This document shows, in pieces, positions 26,427 through 35,432 of a stretch of DNA of 64,000 nt. The translations under genes were made by a program, and so were the position numbers. The stretch is from Pseudobdellovibrionaceae bacterium (GTDB lineage Bacteria; Bdellovibrionota; Bdellovibrionia; Bdellovibrionales; Bdellovibrionaceae). Positions within the stretch are counted from its first letter, which is position 1, and the number at the start of each line of letters is the position of its first letter. The stretch spans positions 2,450,565 to 2,514,564 of the forward strand of contig JAHBUV010000001.1 of NCBI GenBank assembly GCA_019637915.1, given 5' to 3'. The notes under the pieces are model-generated. The model saw only the letters and a program-made list of their open reading frames with translations. It was not told the DNA's origin and made no database searches.

Positions 26427-27773
26427 TTAAAGGGTGAAGGTCCAATCGTCGATGAGCATGCCCGGGACGCGCCGGCCGCCGAGCTGGCGGGCGCCGTAGG
26501 TCATGACGTCGGGATCGATCTCGGCGTGGGTGGTGAGGTCGATGAGCTTCGGTCCGAAAGCGTCGTAAAGGCTCTCGTCGAAACGCAGGTCCTTGATGGG
26601 GCCGACGATCTCGCCGTTCTCCACCCAGCAGCAGGCGTAGCGGGTCATGCCGGTGAGGCGGGCGCTGGCCGGGTCGGACCAGTTCAGGTAATGCAGATTC
26701 GACAGGTACAAACCCGTGCCCAGCTCTTTCAGGGCGTTTTTTTCCTCGAGACGGCCCGGCAGGATTTCCGGGGAGCGCGGCGCTTCGCCGTCGCCGGCGG
26801 CGTTCGAAGACAGACCGAACTCCTTGGCGGAGCGCGAGCTGGTGAGAAGCTCGCGGCGCTCGCCGCCCTCGATCAGGTTCACGACGGTCGGGGCCACTTC
26901 GCCGAAGCCGTTGAAGGCCGGCGCGAGGCCGAGACCGAAGTTTTCCCGCAGGTGCAGTTTCGGGGAGAAGGTCTTTTCCCCGTCGGCGAATTTGCGGAAC
27001 GGGCTTTGCCCCTGCTTCCAGGCCGAAGCGCTGAGCGCCCCCCAACTCAAGGTGAACAGGATTTCCGAAACGGCGGCCGGCGCCAGGTAGGAACGGTAGC
27101 GCCCCGGTTTCACCGCGACCACCGGCCGGCGCAGGACGAGCAGCTGTTCACGGGTGCGGTCGAGATTGCTTTTCCATTCCACCTCCGACCAGCGGGGGCC
27201 CGCGTGCAATCCCTTGGCGGCCTTACGGCCGTCGTACAGCGAGTAATCCAGGGAAAAGCTCTCGCTGGCGAACCAGTGGTTCTGCCCCCGGGAGTTGCGG
27301 TTCGCCGAAACGACGGCGCCGCTGGCGAAGATGCCGGCCAGGTCGGAACCCGCGGCCGTCGCGGCCACGCTCTCCACGAGGGCGGCGGCCTCGGGCAGCT
27401 GTCCGGGGAATTCCGCGTTGCTGGTCCCGTGATTTTTCAAAGGCACCAGGTGCGGATCCGCCGGCAGGGCGCGGATCTCCTCCCGCGCTTCCCGCAGCAG
27501 GGCCAGGCCCAAATCGCGGTCCCGTTCAAAACGGCCGGACAGCGTGCGCGAGATCTGCGTCGAACGCCCGTCTTTTTGCAGCCGCAGGCTGAGCACGATC
27601 TGCTCGACCTCGGTGTTCTGGCGGACGCGGTTGGCGTTGAAGCGCAGAAAGAGGCTGTCCTCCGCCTCGAGATTCAGCACGACGTCCTCTCCGGCCGGCA
27701 GGCCCGACAACAAATCATCGCTGAGCCGCTGGAAGTGGTCTTTCAGCCAGGTCATGAATCCGGCGCGGTTCAC
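26427..27773 (-). CDS. TldD/PmbA family protein (PmbA/TldE-type subunit)
   Basis: 448 residues, GTG start at 27773 overlapping the tldD stop (GTGA), GGAGG six bases before. Like TldE it lacks the zinc HExxxH motif of its partner. Conserved parts are NLEAEDSLFLRFNANRVRQ near the N-terminus, NLHYLNWSDPASARLTGMTR and the ending GMLIDDWTFTL. TldD and TldE form a heterodimeric metalloprotease that trims peptides in a tunnel and, in Escherichia coli, processes microcin B17 and degrades CcdA. The coupled gene pair fits such a complex. Confidence 0.85.
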   Translation of the reverse strand: MNRAGFMTWLKDHFQRLSDDLLSGLPAGEDVVLNLEAEDSLFLRFNANRVRQNTEVEQIVLSLRLQKDGRSTQISRTLSGRFERDRDLGLALLREAREEIRALPADPHLVPLKNHGTSNAEFPGQLPEAAALVESVAATAAGSDLAGIFASGAVVSANRNSRGQNHWFASESFSLDYSLYDGRKAAKGLHAGPRWSEVEWKSNLDRTREQLLVLRRPVVAVKPGRYRSYLAPAAVSEILFTLSWGALSASAWKQGQSPFRKFADGEKTFSPKLHLRENFGLGLAPAFNGFGEVAPTVVNLIEGGERRELLTSSRSAKEFGLSSNAAGDGEAPRSPEILPGRLEEKNALKELGTGLYLSNLHYLNWSDPASARLTGMTRYACCWVENGEIVGPIKDLRFDESLYDAFGPKLIDLTTHAEIDPDVMTYGARQLGGRRVPGMLIDDWTFTL

Positions 27774-29218
27774 GAGGCACCTCCGAAAATCTCAACGCCG
27801 CGGAAGAGGCAGGGCGGGGAGGCGTGGCCGACGCGGATCGCCTGGTTGGGTTCGCCCTTGCCGCAGTAAGCGGTGCCGTAGGTGCCGACCAGATCGGCGC
27901 TCCCGACGGCGGTCAGGCGGTTCCAGAAGTCCACGGTGAGGCCGCGGTAGTTGGGGTTCTTGAGCGTTTTCGTCAGACGGCCGTCCTCGATCAGGCGGGC
28001 GTGCTCGCAGCCGAATTGGAATTTGTTGCGTTCATCGTCGATGGACCAGGAGCGGTTCGAGGTCATCAGCACGCCCTTCTCGACGGAAGCGATCATTTCC
28101 TCGAGGGTGAACGCGCCGGGCTCGAGATTGATGTTCGCCATGCGGTCGATGGGCGCGCGGTTCCACGAGGAGGAGCGGAAGTTCGCGACCCCGGGAAGGC
28201 CGGCGCGTTCCTGCGATTCCAGGGAACCCAGTCCCCGCAGCAGGAGGCCGTCCTTGATCAGGAACTCGCGGGTGGCGGCGTGGCCCGAGTCATCGAAGGC
28301 GTAACTGGCGAGCTGACCGTGGCGGCCGGGATCGAAGGTCACGTTCATCAGCGCCGAGCCGTAGCGCAGATTCCCGAAGTCCTCCGGCTTCACGAAGCTC
28401 CAGCCGGCGTAGTTGCGTTCGTCGCCCAGGATGCGGTCCAGCTCCAGGGGATGACCGATGGATTCATGGATCTGCAGCATCATCTGGTCGGGCATGATGA
28501 TCACGTCCGTGCGTTCCTCGGGGCAGTTGTCGGCGCGCAGGAGCTCCTCGGCCTCGCGGCCCAGGCGCTCCCCGTCGCGGCGGAAATCATCGCGGTTGAA
28601 AATTTCGGCGCCGATCTGATTGCCCAGGGAGTTGAGGCCGCCCGACGAACGGGTCTGCGTCTCGCGCCCGTCCACCGCGGTCGCCATGATGTTCAGCAGG
28701 ACCATGTCGAAATCCTGGCGGACGTCGGAGCCGTTGCTGGAAAGAAAGCGGCTTTCCGTGCTGACCAGCATGGCGTTGGCGGAACGGTTGACGATGCGCC
28801 CGGAAATCTTCATGGCCGCCGTCGCGGCGGTCAGCACGTCCGTGATTTCCGCGAGGCTCGCCTGATCCAGGGGCAGGCGGCGCGGGCTGCGGTAATGGCC
28901 CGCGGCCTTCGGCCGCACGGCCGGTGAAAAAGCGAAGGCTTTGTGGCGGGCGGCCGCGCGGGTCGTCCGCAAGGCCCGTTCGAAAGCCCGTTGCAGTCCT
29001 TCGGCGGAAAGGTCGGCGGTGGCGGCATAACCGAGATGGCCGTCCGCCATCACTTCGACCATGGCCCCCTCGTCGATGAAACTCTGGTTGCGCTCCGGCA
29101 GGTCGTTGCGGACCGTGCGGGAGGAGGTTTTTTCGCGGATGAAACGCACGCCCACCCAGTCGGCGGACTGACGCGCGCCCTGCAGCCATTTTTCGGCGAT
29201 TTCAGAGGAGTTTTTCAT
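27770..29218 (-). CDS. tldD: TldD family metalloprotease (catalytic subunit)
   Basis: 482 residues from ATG 29218; the frame stays open to 29419, where the upstream part has no ribosome-binding site. The zinc site is visible in MLQIHESIGHPLELDR (HExxxH). SANAMLVSTESRFLSSNG and GVLMTSNRSWSIDDERNKFQFGC (cut to motif SWSIDDERN) are family features, as is the C-terminal GTAYCGKGEPNQAIRVGH. It forms the protease with the downstream partner. No RiPP precursor peptide or toxin substrate gene was seen next to it. Divergent from epmA, with 90 bp between starts. Confidence 0.9.
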   Translation of the reverse strand: MKNSSEIAEKWLQGARQSADWVGVRFIREKTSSRTVRNDLPERNQSFIDEGAMVEVMADGHLGYAATADLSAEGLQRAFERALRTTRAAARHKAFAFSPAVRPKAAGHYRSPRRLPLDQASLAEITDVLTAATAAMKISGRIVNRSANAMLVSTESRFLSSNGSDVRQDFDMVLLNIMATAVDGRETQTRSSGGLNSLGNQIGAEIFNRDDFRRDGERLGREAEELLRADNCPEERTDVIIMPDQMMLQIHESIGHPLELDRILGDERNYAGWSFVKPEDFGNLRYGSALMNVTFDPGRHGQLASYAFDDSGHAATREFLIKDGLLLRGLGSLESQERAGLPGVANFRSSSWNRAPIDRMANINLEPGAFTLEEMIASVEKGVLMTSNRSWSIDDERNKFQFGCEHARLIEDGRLTKTLKNPNYRGLTVDFWNRLTAVGSADLVGTYGTAYCGKGEPNQAIRVGHASPPCLFRGVEIFGGAS

Positions 29219-29308
29219 CTGAAAGCGTTTATCACGGGGGAGGTGACCCTTCAATCCATTCACCCTCTGCGTGGTTGCGTCAGTGGCGGTTTTGTGTTCA
29301 TTAAAGCC

Positions 29309-30541
29309 ATGACCCGAGAAGATTTCCTGTCCACGCTGTGGCAGGCTTATCCACCCATGCCCTCCGACAGTTACATGCACGGCCGTTTGCTGTCCCTGGA
29401 ACGCGACGGAGCGGCCCATTTGTGGCGCGACGACCAGGTGCTGGAAACGACGCTGCGGCAGTGGGCCGAAGGGGACAATCCGCCGCCGCTCGCGGACGTG
29501 CTGGTTCCCGGGGATCTTCTGGCCGTCACCGCCGCGGGCGAGGTGACGCTGCTCGCGCCCTGGAACGTCACGGGGCTGTTCAAGCCCCTGCCGAAAAGCG
29601 AGCTGCGCCTGTGGAGCCGCTTCCAGCTGCAGGTGCGTCTGTTCTTCGAACGCGAGGGCTTCCTGGAGGTGCCGACCCCGGGGTTGGTGGTCTGTCCCGG
29701 CACGGAGCCCGGCCTCGATGTCTTCTCAACGGAATTGGTTGTCGGATCCCGCCGCGAAAAACGCTACCTGCCCACCAGCCCGGAGCTGCATCTCAAAAAA
29801 GCCCTGGCCCGGGGCCTTGACCGCCTTTTCGAGATCAAATCCTGCTACCGCAACGGCGAGATCACCCGCCAGCACCAGCCGGAGTTCACCCTGCTCGAAT
29901 GGTACCGGGCCTGGTCGGGCCCGCAAGCCATCGAGGACGATGTCGTCCGCCTGATCCAGGACGTCTGCGAGAAAATGAACGAGTTCGACGTGCGCGCCCC
30001 CAAAGAGGTGCGGCGCACGGGCATGCCGCAGCTCTTCGAGGAGACTTTCGGGGCGCGCCTCACCCCCCACTGGGGCTTCGAGGATTACCGCCGCCTGTGC
30101 GCGGAGCAGGGGATCGCCGTTCCGGAGAAGGCCGGCATCGACGATCTGTTTTTCCTCCTGTTCACGGAGAGGATCGAAAGCGCCTTCGACCCCGATGTCC
30201 TGATGATCGTGGGGTTGTGGCCGCCCTTTCAGGCGGCGCTGGCGCGCCTGGGACGGCACGGTTGGGCCGAGCGTTTCGAGGTCTACTGGCGAGGCTTCGA
30301 GCTGGCCAACGCCTTTCATGAGCTCAACGACCCCTCCGTGCAGCGCCAACGTTTCGAGGCGGATCGCCGCAAGAAGATCTCCCTGGGCAAGGAAGTCCTG
30401 CCCCTGGACGAGGAGTTCCTGCGGGCCCTCGACTCCGGCCTGCCGCCTTCGGCGGGCATCGCCCTCGGTCTTGAACGTTTGTTCATGGCCCTCTTCGACG
30501 TCGGCGAAATCTCCCGTCTGAAGGCCTTTCCTTACAGCTGA
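29309..30541 (+). CDS. epmA: EF-P lysine ligase-like protein EpmA (GenX/PoxA) with N-terminal extension
   Basis: 410 residues from ATG 29309; Escherichia coli EpmA has about 325. The class II synthetase core begins near residue 95: motif 2 FEIKSCYRNGEITRQHQPEF and LLEWYRA, motif 3 GIALGLERLFMALFD. EpmA attaches beta-lysine to elongation factor P to relieve ribosome stalling at proline runs. The extra N-terminus (MHGRLLSLERDGAAHLWRD, DVLVPGDLLAV) has short beta strands that could be a reduced OB fold like the anticodon-binding domain of LysRS. The full LysRS domain is absent, so this is not a lysyl-tRNA synthetase. Confidence 0.88.
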   Translation: MTREDFLSTLWQAYPPMPSDSYMHGRLLSLERDGAAHLWRDDQVLETTLRQWAEGDNPPPLADVLVPGDLLAVTAAGEVTLLAPWNVTGLFKPLPKSELRLWSRFQLQVRLFFEREGFLEVPTPGLVVCPGTEPGLDVFSTELVVGSRREKRYLPTSPELHLKKALARGLDRLFEIKSCYRNGEITRQHQPEFTLLEWYRAWSGPQAIEDDVVRLIQDVCEKMNEFDVRAPKEVRRTGMPQLFEETFGARLTPHWGFEDYRRLCAEQGIAVPEKAGIDDLFFLLFTERIESAFDPDVLMIVGLWPPFQAALARLGRHGWAERFEVYWRGFELANAFHELNDPSVQRQRFEADRRKKISLGKEVLPLDEEFLRALDSGLPPSAGIALGLERLFMALFDVGEISRLKAFPYS

Positions 30542-30560
30542 AGCGGCATTTGAATTCGCG

Positions 30561-30588
30561 ATTTCTTCGACTCCCGAGCGGAAGAAAT
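30561..30588 (+). repeat. Inverted repeat between epmA and the SPW gene
   Basis: ATTTCTTC (30561-30568) and GAAGAAAT (30581-30588) form an 8-bp stem with a 12-base loop. There is no T run. It may stabilise the epmA transcript end or be a protein site before the SPW gene. Confidence 0.4.
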
Positions 30589-30681
30589 ATTCGCTTGGAT
30601 CCCCCCGCCGTTTTTGGAAAAGTTCACAGACGAAGGTGTGTTTTTGTAAACGCACGGAGCTTAACAATAAGGAGGATGAAG

Positions 30682-31089
30682 ATGCTGTCACTGAAGACCC
30701 ACAATATCTTGGACTATGTCGCCGGTGTGTTCCTGATCATTTGCCCCTGGCTGTTCGGTTTCTCTTTCATGAGCACGCCGACGAACGTTTTCCTTTTCGC
30801 CGGGATCGCCCTGATCGCCTACAGCCTGTTCACGAACTACCAGTACGCCTGGATGCGCAAGATCCCGATCGGCGTCCACATGATCCTGGATCTGTGCCTG
30901 GGCGCGCTGCTGATCATCGCTCCGTGGGCGATGAACTACCGCATGTCCTTGACCTCGGGTCAGGAGTACCTCCACTACATTCTCGGTCTCGGCCTGTTCG
31001 GTTTCGTCGCCGTCACGAGAGTGCACAAAGAGGCCGACAAGCGCCCCGAAGACCGCGTGCAGTACCGCCCGGCCACCAGCCGTCCTTGA
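30682..31089 (+). CDS. SPW-repeat inner-membrane protein
   Basis: 135 residues from the second of two ATGs (30682), six bases after GGAGG. Four hydrophobic helices in two repeats: NILDYVAGVFLIICPWLFGF and HMILDLCLGALLIIAPWAMN, each with the (S/C/A)PW motif of the SPW family. The family is small and of unknown function, often in pairs of repeats. The C-terminal tail (HKEADKRPEDRVQ) is hydrophilic and probably cytoplasmic. A bidirectional terminator follows. Confidence 0.82.
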   Translation: MLSLKTHNILDYVAGVFLIICPWLFGFSFMSTPTNVFLFAGIALIAYSLFTNYQYAWMRKIPIGVHMILDLCLGALLIIAPWAMNYRMSLTSGQEYLHYILGLGLFGFVAVTRVHKEADKRPEDRVQYRPATSRP

Positions 31090-31110
31090 GGCGATTCACC
31101 GGTCCGGAAA

Positions 31111-31147
31111 CAAAAAAGCCAATCCCGCGGGATTGGCTTTTTTTATT
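31111..31147. terminator. Bidirectional intrinsic terminator
   Basis: A 20-base perfect palindrome GCCAATCCCGCGGGATTGGC (31118-31137) is flanked by six A before and seven T after. It can end both the plus-strand SPW gene and the minus-strand HU gene. Confidence 0.92.
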
Positions 31148-31181
31148 GTCTCGCGGAACGCCGGGAAAAGTCCCGTCGGCC

Positions 31182-31460
31182 TCAGCCTTTGTTGATGTCT
31201 TCTTTCAGTTCTTTGCCGACCTTGAAAAAGGGCAGTTTCTTCTCATCGACGTTGATGACTTCGCCGGTGCGCGGGTTGCGGCCCTTGTAGGCGCCGTACT
31301 GGCGATTGACGAAAGAACCGAAGCCGCGAATTTCAATGCGATCGTCACGCATGAGCGCTTCCACCATCGAATCGAAAATCGTGTTGACCACGGTCTCCGA
31401 CTTGACCCGGGTGATACCCGCTTTTTCCGCAATGAGATTGATCAGATCCGCTTTCGTCAT
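31182..31460 (-). CDS. HU/IHF family DNA-binding protein
   Basis: 92 residues from ATG 31460. The family pattern is complete: MTKADLINLIAEKAGITR, IEIRGFGSFVNRQYGAYKGR and the DNA-intercalating arm with RNPRTGE. Members bend DNA as dimers and organise the nucleoid. The Arg-Asn-Pro-Arg-Thr-Gly-Glu arm fits both HU and IHF beta; specific dimer partners are not in the window. Confidence 0.94.
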   Translation of the reverse strand: MTKADLINLIAEKAGITRVKSETVVNTIFDSMVEALMRDDRIEIRGFGSFVNRQYGAYKGRNPRTGEVINVDEKKLPFFKVGKELKEDINKG

Positions 31461-31540
31461 GAAACGTGCCTCTTCATTCGTCGACTGATTCGGGATTCTT
31501 TCGGAACGCTCCGAATTCTCAAGATAAGTTCTTGATATGA

Positions 31541-31553
31541 CTGTAGTATACAG
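31541..31553 (-). promoter_or_regulatory. HU promoter -10 region with small inverted repeat
   Basis: The minus strand reads CTGTATACTACAG: a TATACT -10 box within the inverted repeat CTGTA-TAC-TACAG. A -35 box (TTTCCC, 16 bases upstream) is weak, which suggests an activator or a different sigma factor. The leader to the ATG is about 75 nt. Confidence 0.4.
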
Positions 31554-31590
31554 GTGGAAGGTGGGCGGGAAAGGACTTTCCACTCATGAT

Positions 31591-32853
31591 TCAATGCGCG
31601 AAACTCCGAAAAAGCCCCGTGTTCGTGAGGATTTTCTGGTACGCGTCAATCGTCGAATGCACCATTCTTTGCGGATCAAAGAAATCGAGGACCTTTTTTC
31701 GCGCCTTTTGGCCGATATCGAGGGCCGGGAGGGTGCCGGCGAAGAGTTCCAGCAGCAAATTAGCGAGGCTGTCGACGTCGGCGGGGCGAATCAAAAAGCC
31801 GTCGACCCCATCCTCAATTAAATTGGAGAGGGGACTGACCTCGGACCCGATCAGAACCTTTTGATGGGCCATGGCCTCCAGCGTTCCGGGCTCAAAGCCC
31901 GTGGAGCGGGAGCTCAAATTGATAAACACATCTCCCATCATGATGAAATCCAGGGCCTCGAGGTTGTTCAATGCGCCGGGCATGAGCACGCGGCTGCCCA
32001 GGGCCAGGCTCAAAACCTCGTACTCGACGCGTTTAAAATGCGGGCCGGTGCCCAGCAGGATCAGGTAGGCGTTGGGCTTTTTCACGGCGACCTTTTCAAA
32101 GGCGTGCAGCAGGGGGATGAGTTCGCCCACCTCCGCCATGTCGGACATGGTCACCGCCACCTGCGCGTGCTCGGGCAGGCCCAGGCGTTTTTTCAGCTCC
32201 AGGGGGTTTTCCCGGCCGGAAGAGTCGCCGAACTCGGCGCCGTAGGGCACGGTGTAGGTGCGGCTGTCGGGATAGAGGTAATAGCGCTCCAACAACAGGC
32301 GTTGTTGAGGATTGGTGACGAACATGCCGTCGGCGGAGCGCAGGATCTTGCGGTCGCGGCCCGGGTAGGTGGCCAGGAATTTGTAAACGAGGGCGATGTA
32401 GGTGGTCAGCAGGCCGCCGGCCGTGTCCTGCCCCATGCCGAGGATGGAAAACAGCTGCGACATCTGCGTCGCTTCGACGTCGAAGGCCGCGGCGATCCTC
32501 AATTCCTTGCGGTGGCGGGCGATCTTGCGCCCGGAGTCGTCCAGGCTGTGCATGATGTGGAAGGGCTGGGCCTTGTGCAGCTCGAGGAACTTCTGGTAGG
32601 CCGCCTCCTGGAAGGACATGCCGGTGTAGGGGGAGTTTCCCTCGTGCAGATAGTAAGCCTTCACGCCCTCGCGCTCGACCTCGGCGCGGCCGAGGGGGCT
32701 GCGCGTGGAGATGACGCTGACCTTGTGGCCCTGGCGGGCGAGGCCCCGCGCCAGCGGCCAGAGCAGACCGGAGTCCGTGGCGCGCGACAGGATCTGGAAT
32801 CTCTGTCCCACCAGGCAAATGTGCAGGGAATCGGGAAGCGGGGCTTTGGCCAT
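31591..32853 (-). CDS. Glycosyltransferase family 4
   Basis: 420 residues from ATG 32853. The N-terminal domain has LHICLVGQRFQIL and a GLLWPLARGLARQGHKVSVI helix. The C-terminal donor domain has LLGTGPHFKRVEYEVLSL, STGFEPGTLEAMAHQKVLI and a Glu pair (E in FEPGTLEAMA) typical of GT4 retaining enzymes. It acts on a nucleotide-sugar donor; the product (capsule, LPS or glycolipid) is unknown. The second glycosyltransferase gene lies 28 bp before it in the same operon. Confidence 0.88.
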   Translation of the reverse strand: MAKAPLPDSLHICLVGQRFQILSRATDSGLLWPLARGLARQGHKVSVISTRSPLGRAEVEREGVKAYYLHEGNSPYTGMSFQEAAYQKFLELHKAQPFHIMHSLDDSGRKIARHRKELRIAAAFDVEATQMSQLFSILGMGQDTAGGLLTTYIALVYKFLATYPGRDRKILRSADGMFVTNPQQRLLLERYYLYPDSRTYTVPYGAEFGDSSGRENPLELKKRLGLPEHAQVAVTMSDMAEVGELIPLLHAFEKVAVKKPNAYLILLGTGPHFKRVEYEVLSLALGSRVLMPGALNNLEALDFIMMGDVFINLSSRSTGFEPGTLEAMAHQKVLIGSEVSPLSNLIEDGVDGFLIRPADVDSLANLLLELFAGTLPALDIGQKARKKVLDFFDPQRMVHSTIDAYQKILTNTGLFRSFAH

Positions 32854-32881
32854 GCGGTGATTGTAGCCCGGCAACCGGCGG

Positions 32882-34000
32882 TCAGGAAATATGTTTGTGC
32901 GCCAAAGCCTTGTTGTACAAACGATTGAGTTCGTTCATCGGCGCGTCGATCAGGTCGCGGTGCAGGTTCAGGTCCTGGGGCAGGCTCTGCGGGCGGCGCA
33001 GGGATCCGTCGCGCGTCAGCAGCTGCTGCAGGGCGGGGATCAGCGGCTCTTTCGGCACGACCCAGCAGTTGTCGCCGTTCTTCCACAGATCGCCGTGCAA
33101 GGCGGCCTGTTTGTCATCCAGGATCAGCGTGGCGCCGGCGCGGATGGCCCGCAGGAAATACTCGGTGCTTTCCTGCGCCGTCAGGTTCAGGCCCGCCAGG
33201 CAAAACGCCTCGCTGTGGCTGAGCAGGCGGCGCTGATCCGCGGCGGAGAGATCCCCGCTCAGGGTCCAGCGGTGATCGAGCCCTTGCGCCTGCATCCAGG
33301 CCTGGAAGAGTTTGCGTTCGCGCAGGGACCAATCGGCGCAACTGCCGAGCATCACCACATGGCGGTGCTGCGCGAGCAGGGCCAGGCGGCGGAAGGGGGC
33401 TTGCTGCGGATCGAAGGCGCTTTCGAAAAACGGCAGGACCACATAGGGCTCGTCCGCGAGGTTTTTCTGCAGCTCGACCCCCGGCGTGAAGGGCGAACCG
33501 TTGTCCTCATCGTCGCGCATATCGAGCACCGGCGGCAGGAGACCGCGCCCCTGCCGGGTGGATTTCACCGCCAGGCCGCGCATGGCGCCCAGCGATTCCA
33601 CCGTGGGACAGGTGACGATGTCGCTTTCTTGCAGGAGATAGCGGACGGGATTGCGCCGCCGCAGGCCGCGGCGGATGTGCAGCAGCGACGTCGTCAGCAC
33701 GCAGTGGGGCAGGGTTTTCGCCGTCAGGGAAATCAGGATCTGCGCGGGTTTCAGCTGATCCTCCTCGAGGACCAGGTGCACGATCTGCGGTTGCAGGCCG
33801 TAGATCACCGGCAGCACCCGCATGCCCTCGAAGAAAGACCACTGTCGGAAAGGCCGCAGCAGCTCGATGCCGTCCGGCAGGGCGGCGTCCTCGTCCCGCG
33901 ACGTCAGCAGCGTCACCTGATGGTGCTGTTGGCGCAAGGACAGCGCCAGGCGATGGGCGGTGGGCGTCAGCTTTTCCGTGACGAGGAGGACTTTGGCCAT
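32882..34000 (-). CDS. Glycosyltransferase-like protein (GT4 fold)
   Basis: 372 residues from ATG 34000, which lies inside the 3' end of the nudix gene (34-base overlap). MAKVLLVTEKLTPTAHRLAL and QHHQVTLLTSRDE are the start of a GT-B fold. The second domain, FCLAGLNLTAQESTEYFLRA, keeps the GxNLxxxE pattern where GT4 enzymes bind the nucleotide sugar. It is more diverged than its neighbour and the usual first Glu of the EX7E motif is not clear, so activity is uncertain. Confidence 0.75.
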   Translation of the reverse strand: MAKVLLVTEKLTPTAHRLALSLRQQHHQVTLLTSRDEDAALPDGIELLRPFRQWSFFEGMRVLPVIYGLQPQIVHLVLEEDQLKPAQILISLTAKTLPHCVLTTSLLHIRRGLRRRNPVRYLLQESDIVTCPTVESLGAMRGLAVKSTRQGRGLLPPVLDMRDDEDNGSPFTPGVELQKNLADEPYVVLPFFESAFDPQQAPFRRLALLAQHRHVVMLGSCADWSLRERKLFQAWMQAQGLDHRWTLSGDLSAADQRRLLSHSEAFCLAGLNLTAQESTEYFLRAIRAGATLILDDKQAALHGDLWKNGDNCWVVPKEPLIPALQQLLTRDGSLRRPQSLPQDLNLHRDLIDAPMNELNRLYNKALAHKHIS

Positions 34001-34440
34001 TGCACTCCCAGGGCGTTTTCGATGCGGTCGAGGATCTTGCGGTTGGCTTCCGGGATGGCGCGGTCGCGCAGCTCCTCCGGATAAATCCACTCGAGCATCA
34101 TGTGGTGTTTGGCTTTCGGTTCGCCTTTCCAAAAACGGATCTCGTAAAACTGGATGAGGATGCCGACATCGCCGTAGGTGTGGGTGCAGGCGAGTTTGAG
34201 CTCGCCCACTTCGGCCTCGATGCCGAGCTCTTCGCGCAGCTCGCGGGCGAGGGCCTCTTCCGGGCTCTCGCCGAGTTCGATCTTGCCGCCCGGGAATTCC
34301 CATTGGCCGGCCAGGGTGTTGTTCTCGGGGCGTTGGCCGATCAGAATGCGTCCATCCTTGCGCAGGAACCCCGCCACCACCGGAATCCAGTGGGCGCGAC
34401 GGGTGCGCCGGGTTTTGGAGGCGTTCGAATCGTTGCTCAT
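33967..34440 (-). CDS. mutT: MutT-like nudix hydrolase (8-oxo-dGTP type)
   Basis: 157 residues. The nudix box GGKIELGESPEEALARELRE EELGI is complete (read without the gap: G-x5-E-x7-R-E-x2-E-E-x-G). LIGQRPENNTLAGQWEFPGG before the box is typical of MutT, which removes oxidised dGTP. It overlaps pyrD by the ATGA junction at 34437-34440 and the glycosyltransferase start by 34 bases, so the genes are translated from one message. Confidence 0.88.
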   Translation of the reverse strand: MSNDSNASKTRRTRRAHWIPVVAGFLRKDGRILIGQRPENNTLAGQWEFPGGKIELGESPEEALARELREELGIEAEVGELKLACTHTYGDVGILIQFYEIRFWKGEPKAKHHMMLEWIYPEELRDRAIPEANRKILDRIENALGVQWPKSSSSRKS

Positions 34441-35432
34441 AGCTCCTTCATCGTTCGGGCTCGGGGATGACGGGCGACGCGCCGGAAAAAACCGGGTCCT
34501 TCCAGAACCAGGGCCGAATAGGCCTGCACGAGGTCCGCTCCAAGGGACAGTCTCTCAAAAACATCGTCCCCTGTCATGACGCCCCCGACACTGACCAACA
34601 ATTTTCCTTCACGGCGCGAGCCGAGGGCGCTGTGCGCCGTCTTCAGCGCCTGCAACGACAATTCTTTGAGCGGGGACCCGGACATGCCGCCTTCCGGGGG
34701 ATAAGGCGCGTCCTTGACTCGAGAAAGCGTCGTGTTCGTGAGCACGAACCCGTCGATGCCGGCGTCGTGGGTGGTGAGGAGGGAATCGCGGAAAGCGCCC
34801 TCCTCCATGTCCGGTGACAGTTTCACCAGCACGGGCGTCGCGGATTTTCCGCTCAGGTCCACGAGCGGCGCGAGCAGGGCGCGCAGGCTTTCGCGTTGTT
34901 GCAGGTCGCGGAGCCCTTTGGTGTTGGGGCTCGAGATGTTGACGACGAAAGCGTCGGCGACGCCGGCGAAACGCTGGATGAGGAATTTGTAGTCCTCGAC
35001 GGCGTCCTCATTGGCCGTGTCGCGGTTTTTGCCGATATTGACGAACACGGGGGTCAGGAAAGGCTCTTCCGCCTTCAGGTTCGCCAGCACCTCGTCGGCG
35101 CCGTGGCTGGGAAAGCCCATGCGGTTCCACAGGGAGTGCGTCGGCAGGTGGCGGTCGATGATGCGCCCGGGATTGGCGGTTTGGGGCTTCGGCGTGACCG
35201 TGCCGACCTCGACGAAGCCGCAGCCCAGCGCCCACCAGGCGCGCAGGTTGGCGCCGTTTTTATCGACGCCGCCGGCGATGCCGACGCGGTTCTTGAAGAG
35301 CAGGTTCCTCCAAAGAAAACTCCGCCAGGCGGGCGGAGTTTTTTCGGTGAACTGACTGTAGATCTTGAGAGCGAGCGGACCCACGTCGTGGGCCGCTTTC
35401 GGAGGGAGCCAGAGCCAGGGTTTGCGGATCAT
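34437..35432 (-). CDS. pyrD: Dihydroorotate dehydrogenase (quinone), class 2
   Basis: 331 residues. It oxidises dihydroorotate to orotate with FMN and passes electrons to membrane quinone. FVVNISSPNTKGLRDLQ contains the catalytic Ser typical of class 2. NRVGIAGGVDKNGANLRAWWALGCGFVEVGTVTP and PVLVKLSPDMEEG are family motifs. The short N-terminal helix (WLWLPPKAAHDVGPLALKIY) would lie on the membrane. Its start overlaps the gdhA stop by four bases. Longest motif quoted above is split over adjacent segments of the protein. Confidence 0.95.
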   Translation of the reverse strand: MIRKPWLWLPPKAAHDVGPLALKIYSQFTEKTPPAWRSFLWRNLLFKNRVGIAGGVDKNGANLRAWWALGCGFVEVGTVTPKPQTANPGRIIDRHLPTHSLWNRMGFPSHGADEVLANLKAEEPFLTPVFVNIGKNRDTANEDAVEDYKFLIQRFAGVADAFVVNISSPNTKGLRDLQQRESLRALLAPLVDLSGKSATPVLVKLSPDMEEGAFRDSLLTTHDAGIDGFVLTNTTLSRVKDAPYPPEGGMSGSPLKELSLQALKTAHSALGSRREGKLLVSVGGVMTGDDVFERLSLGADLVQAYSALVLEGPGFFRRVARHPRARTMKEL

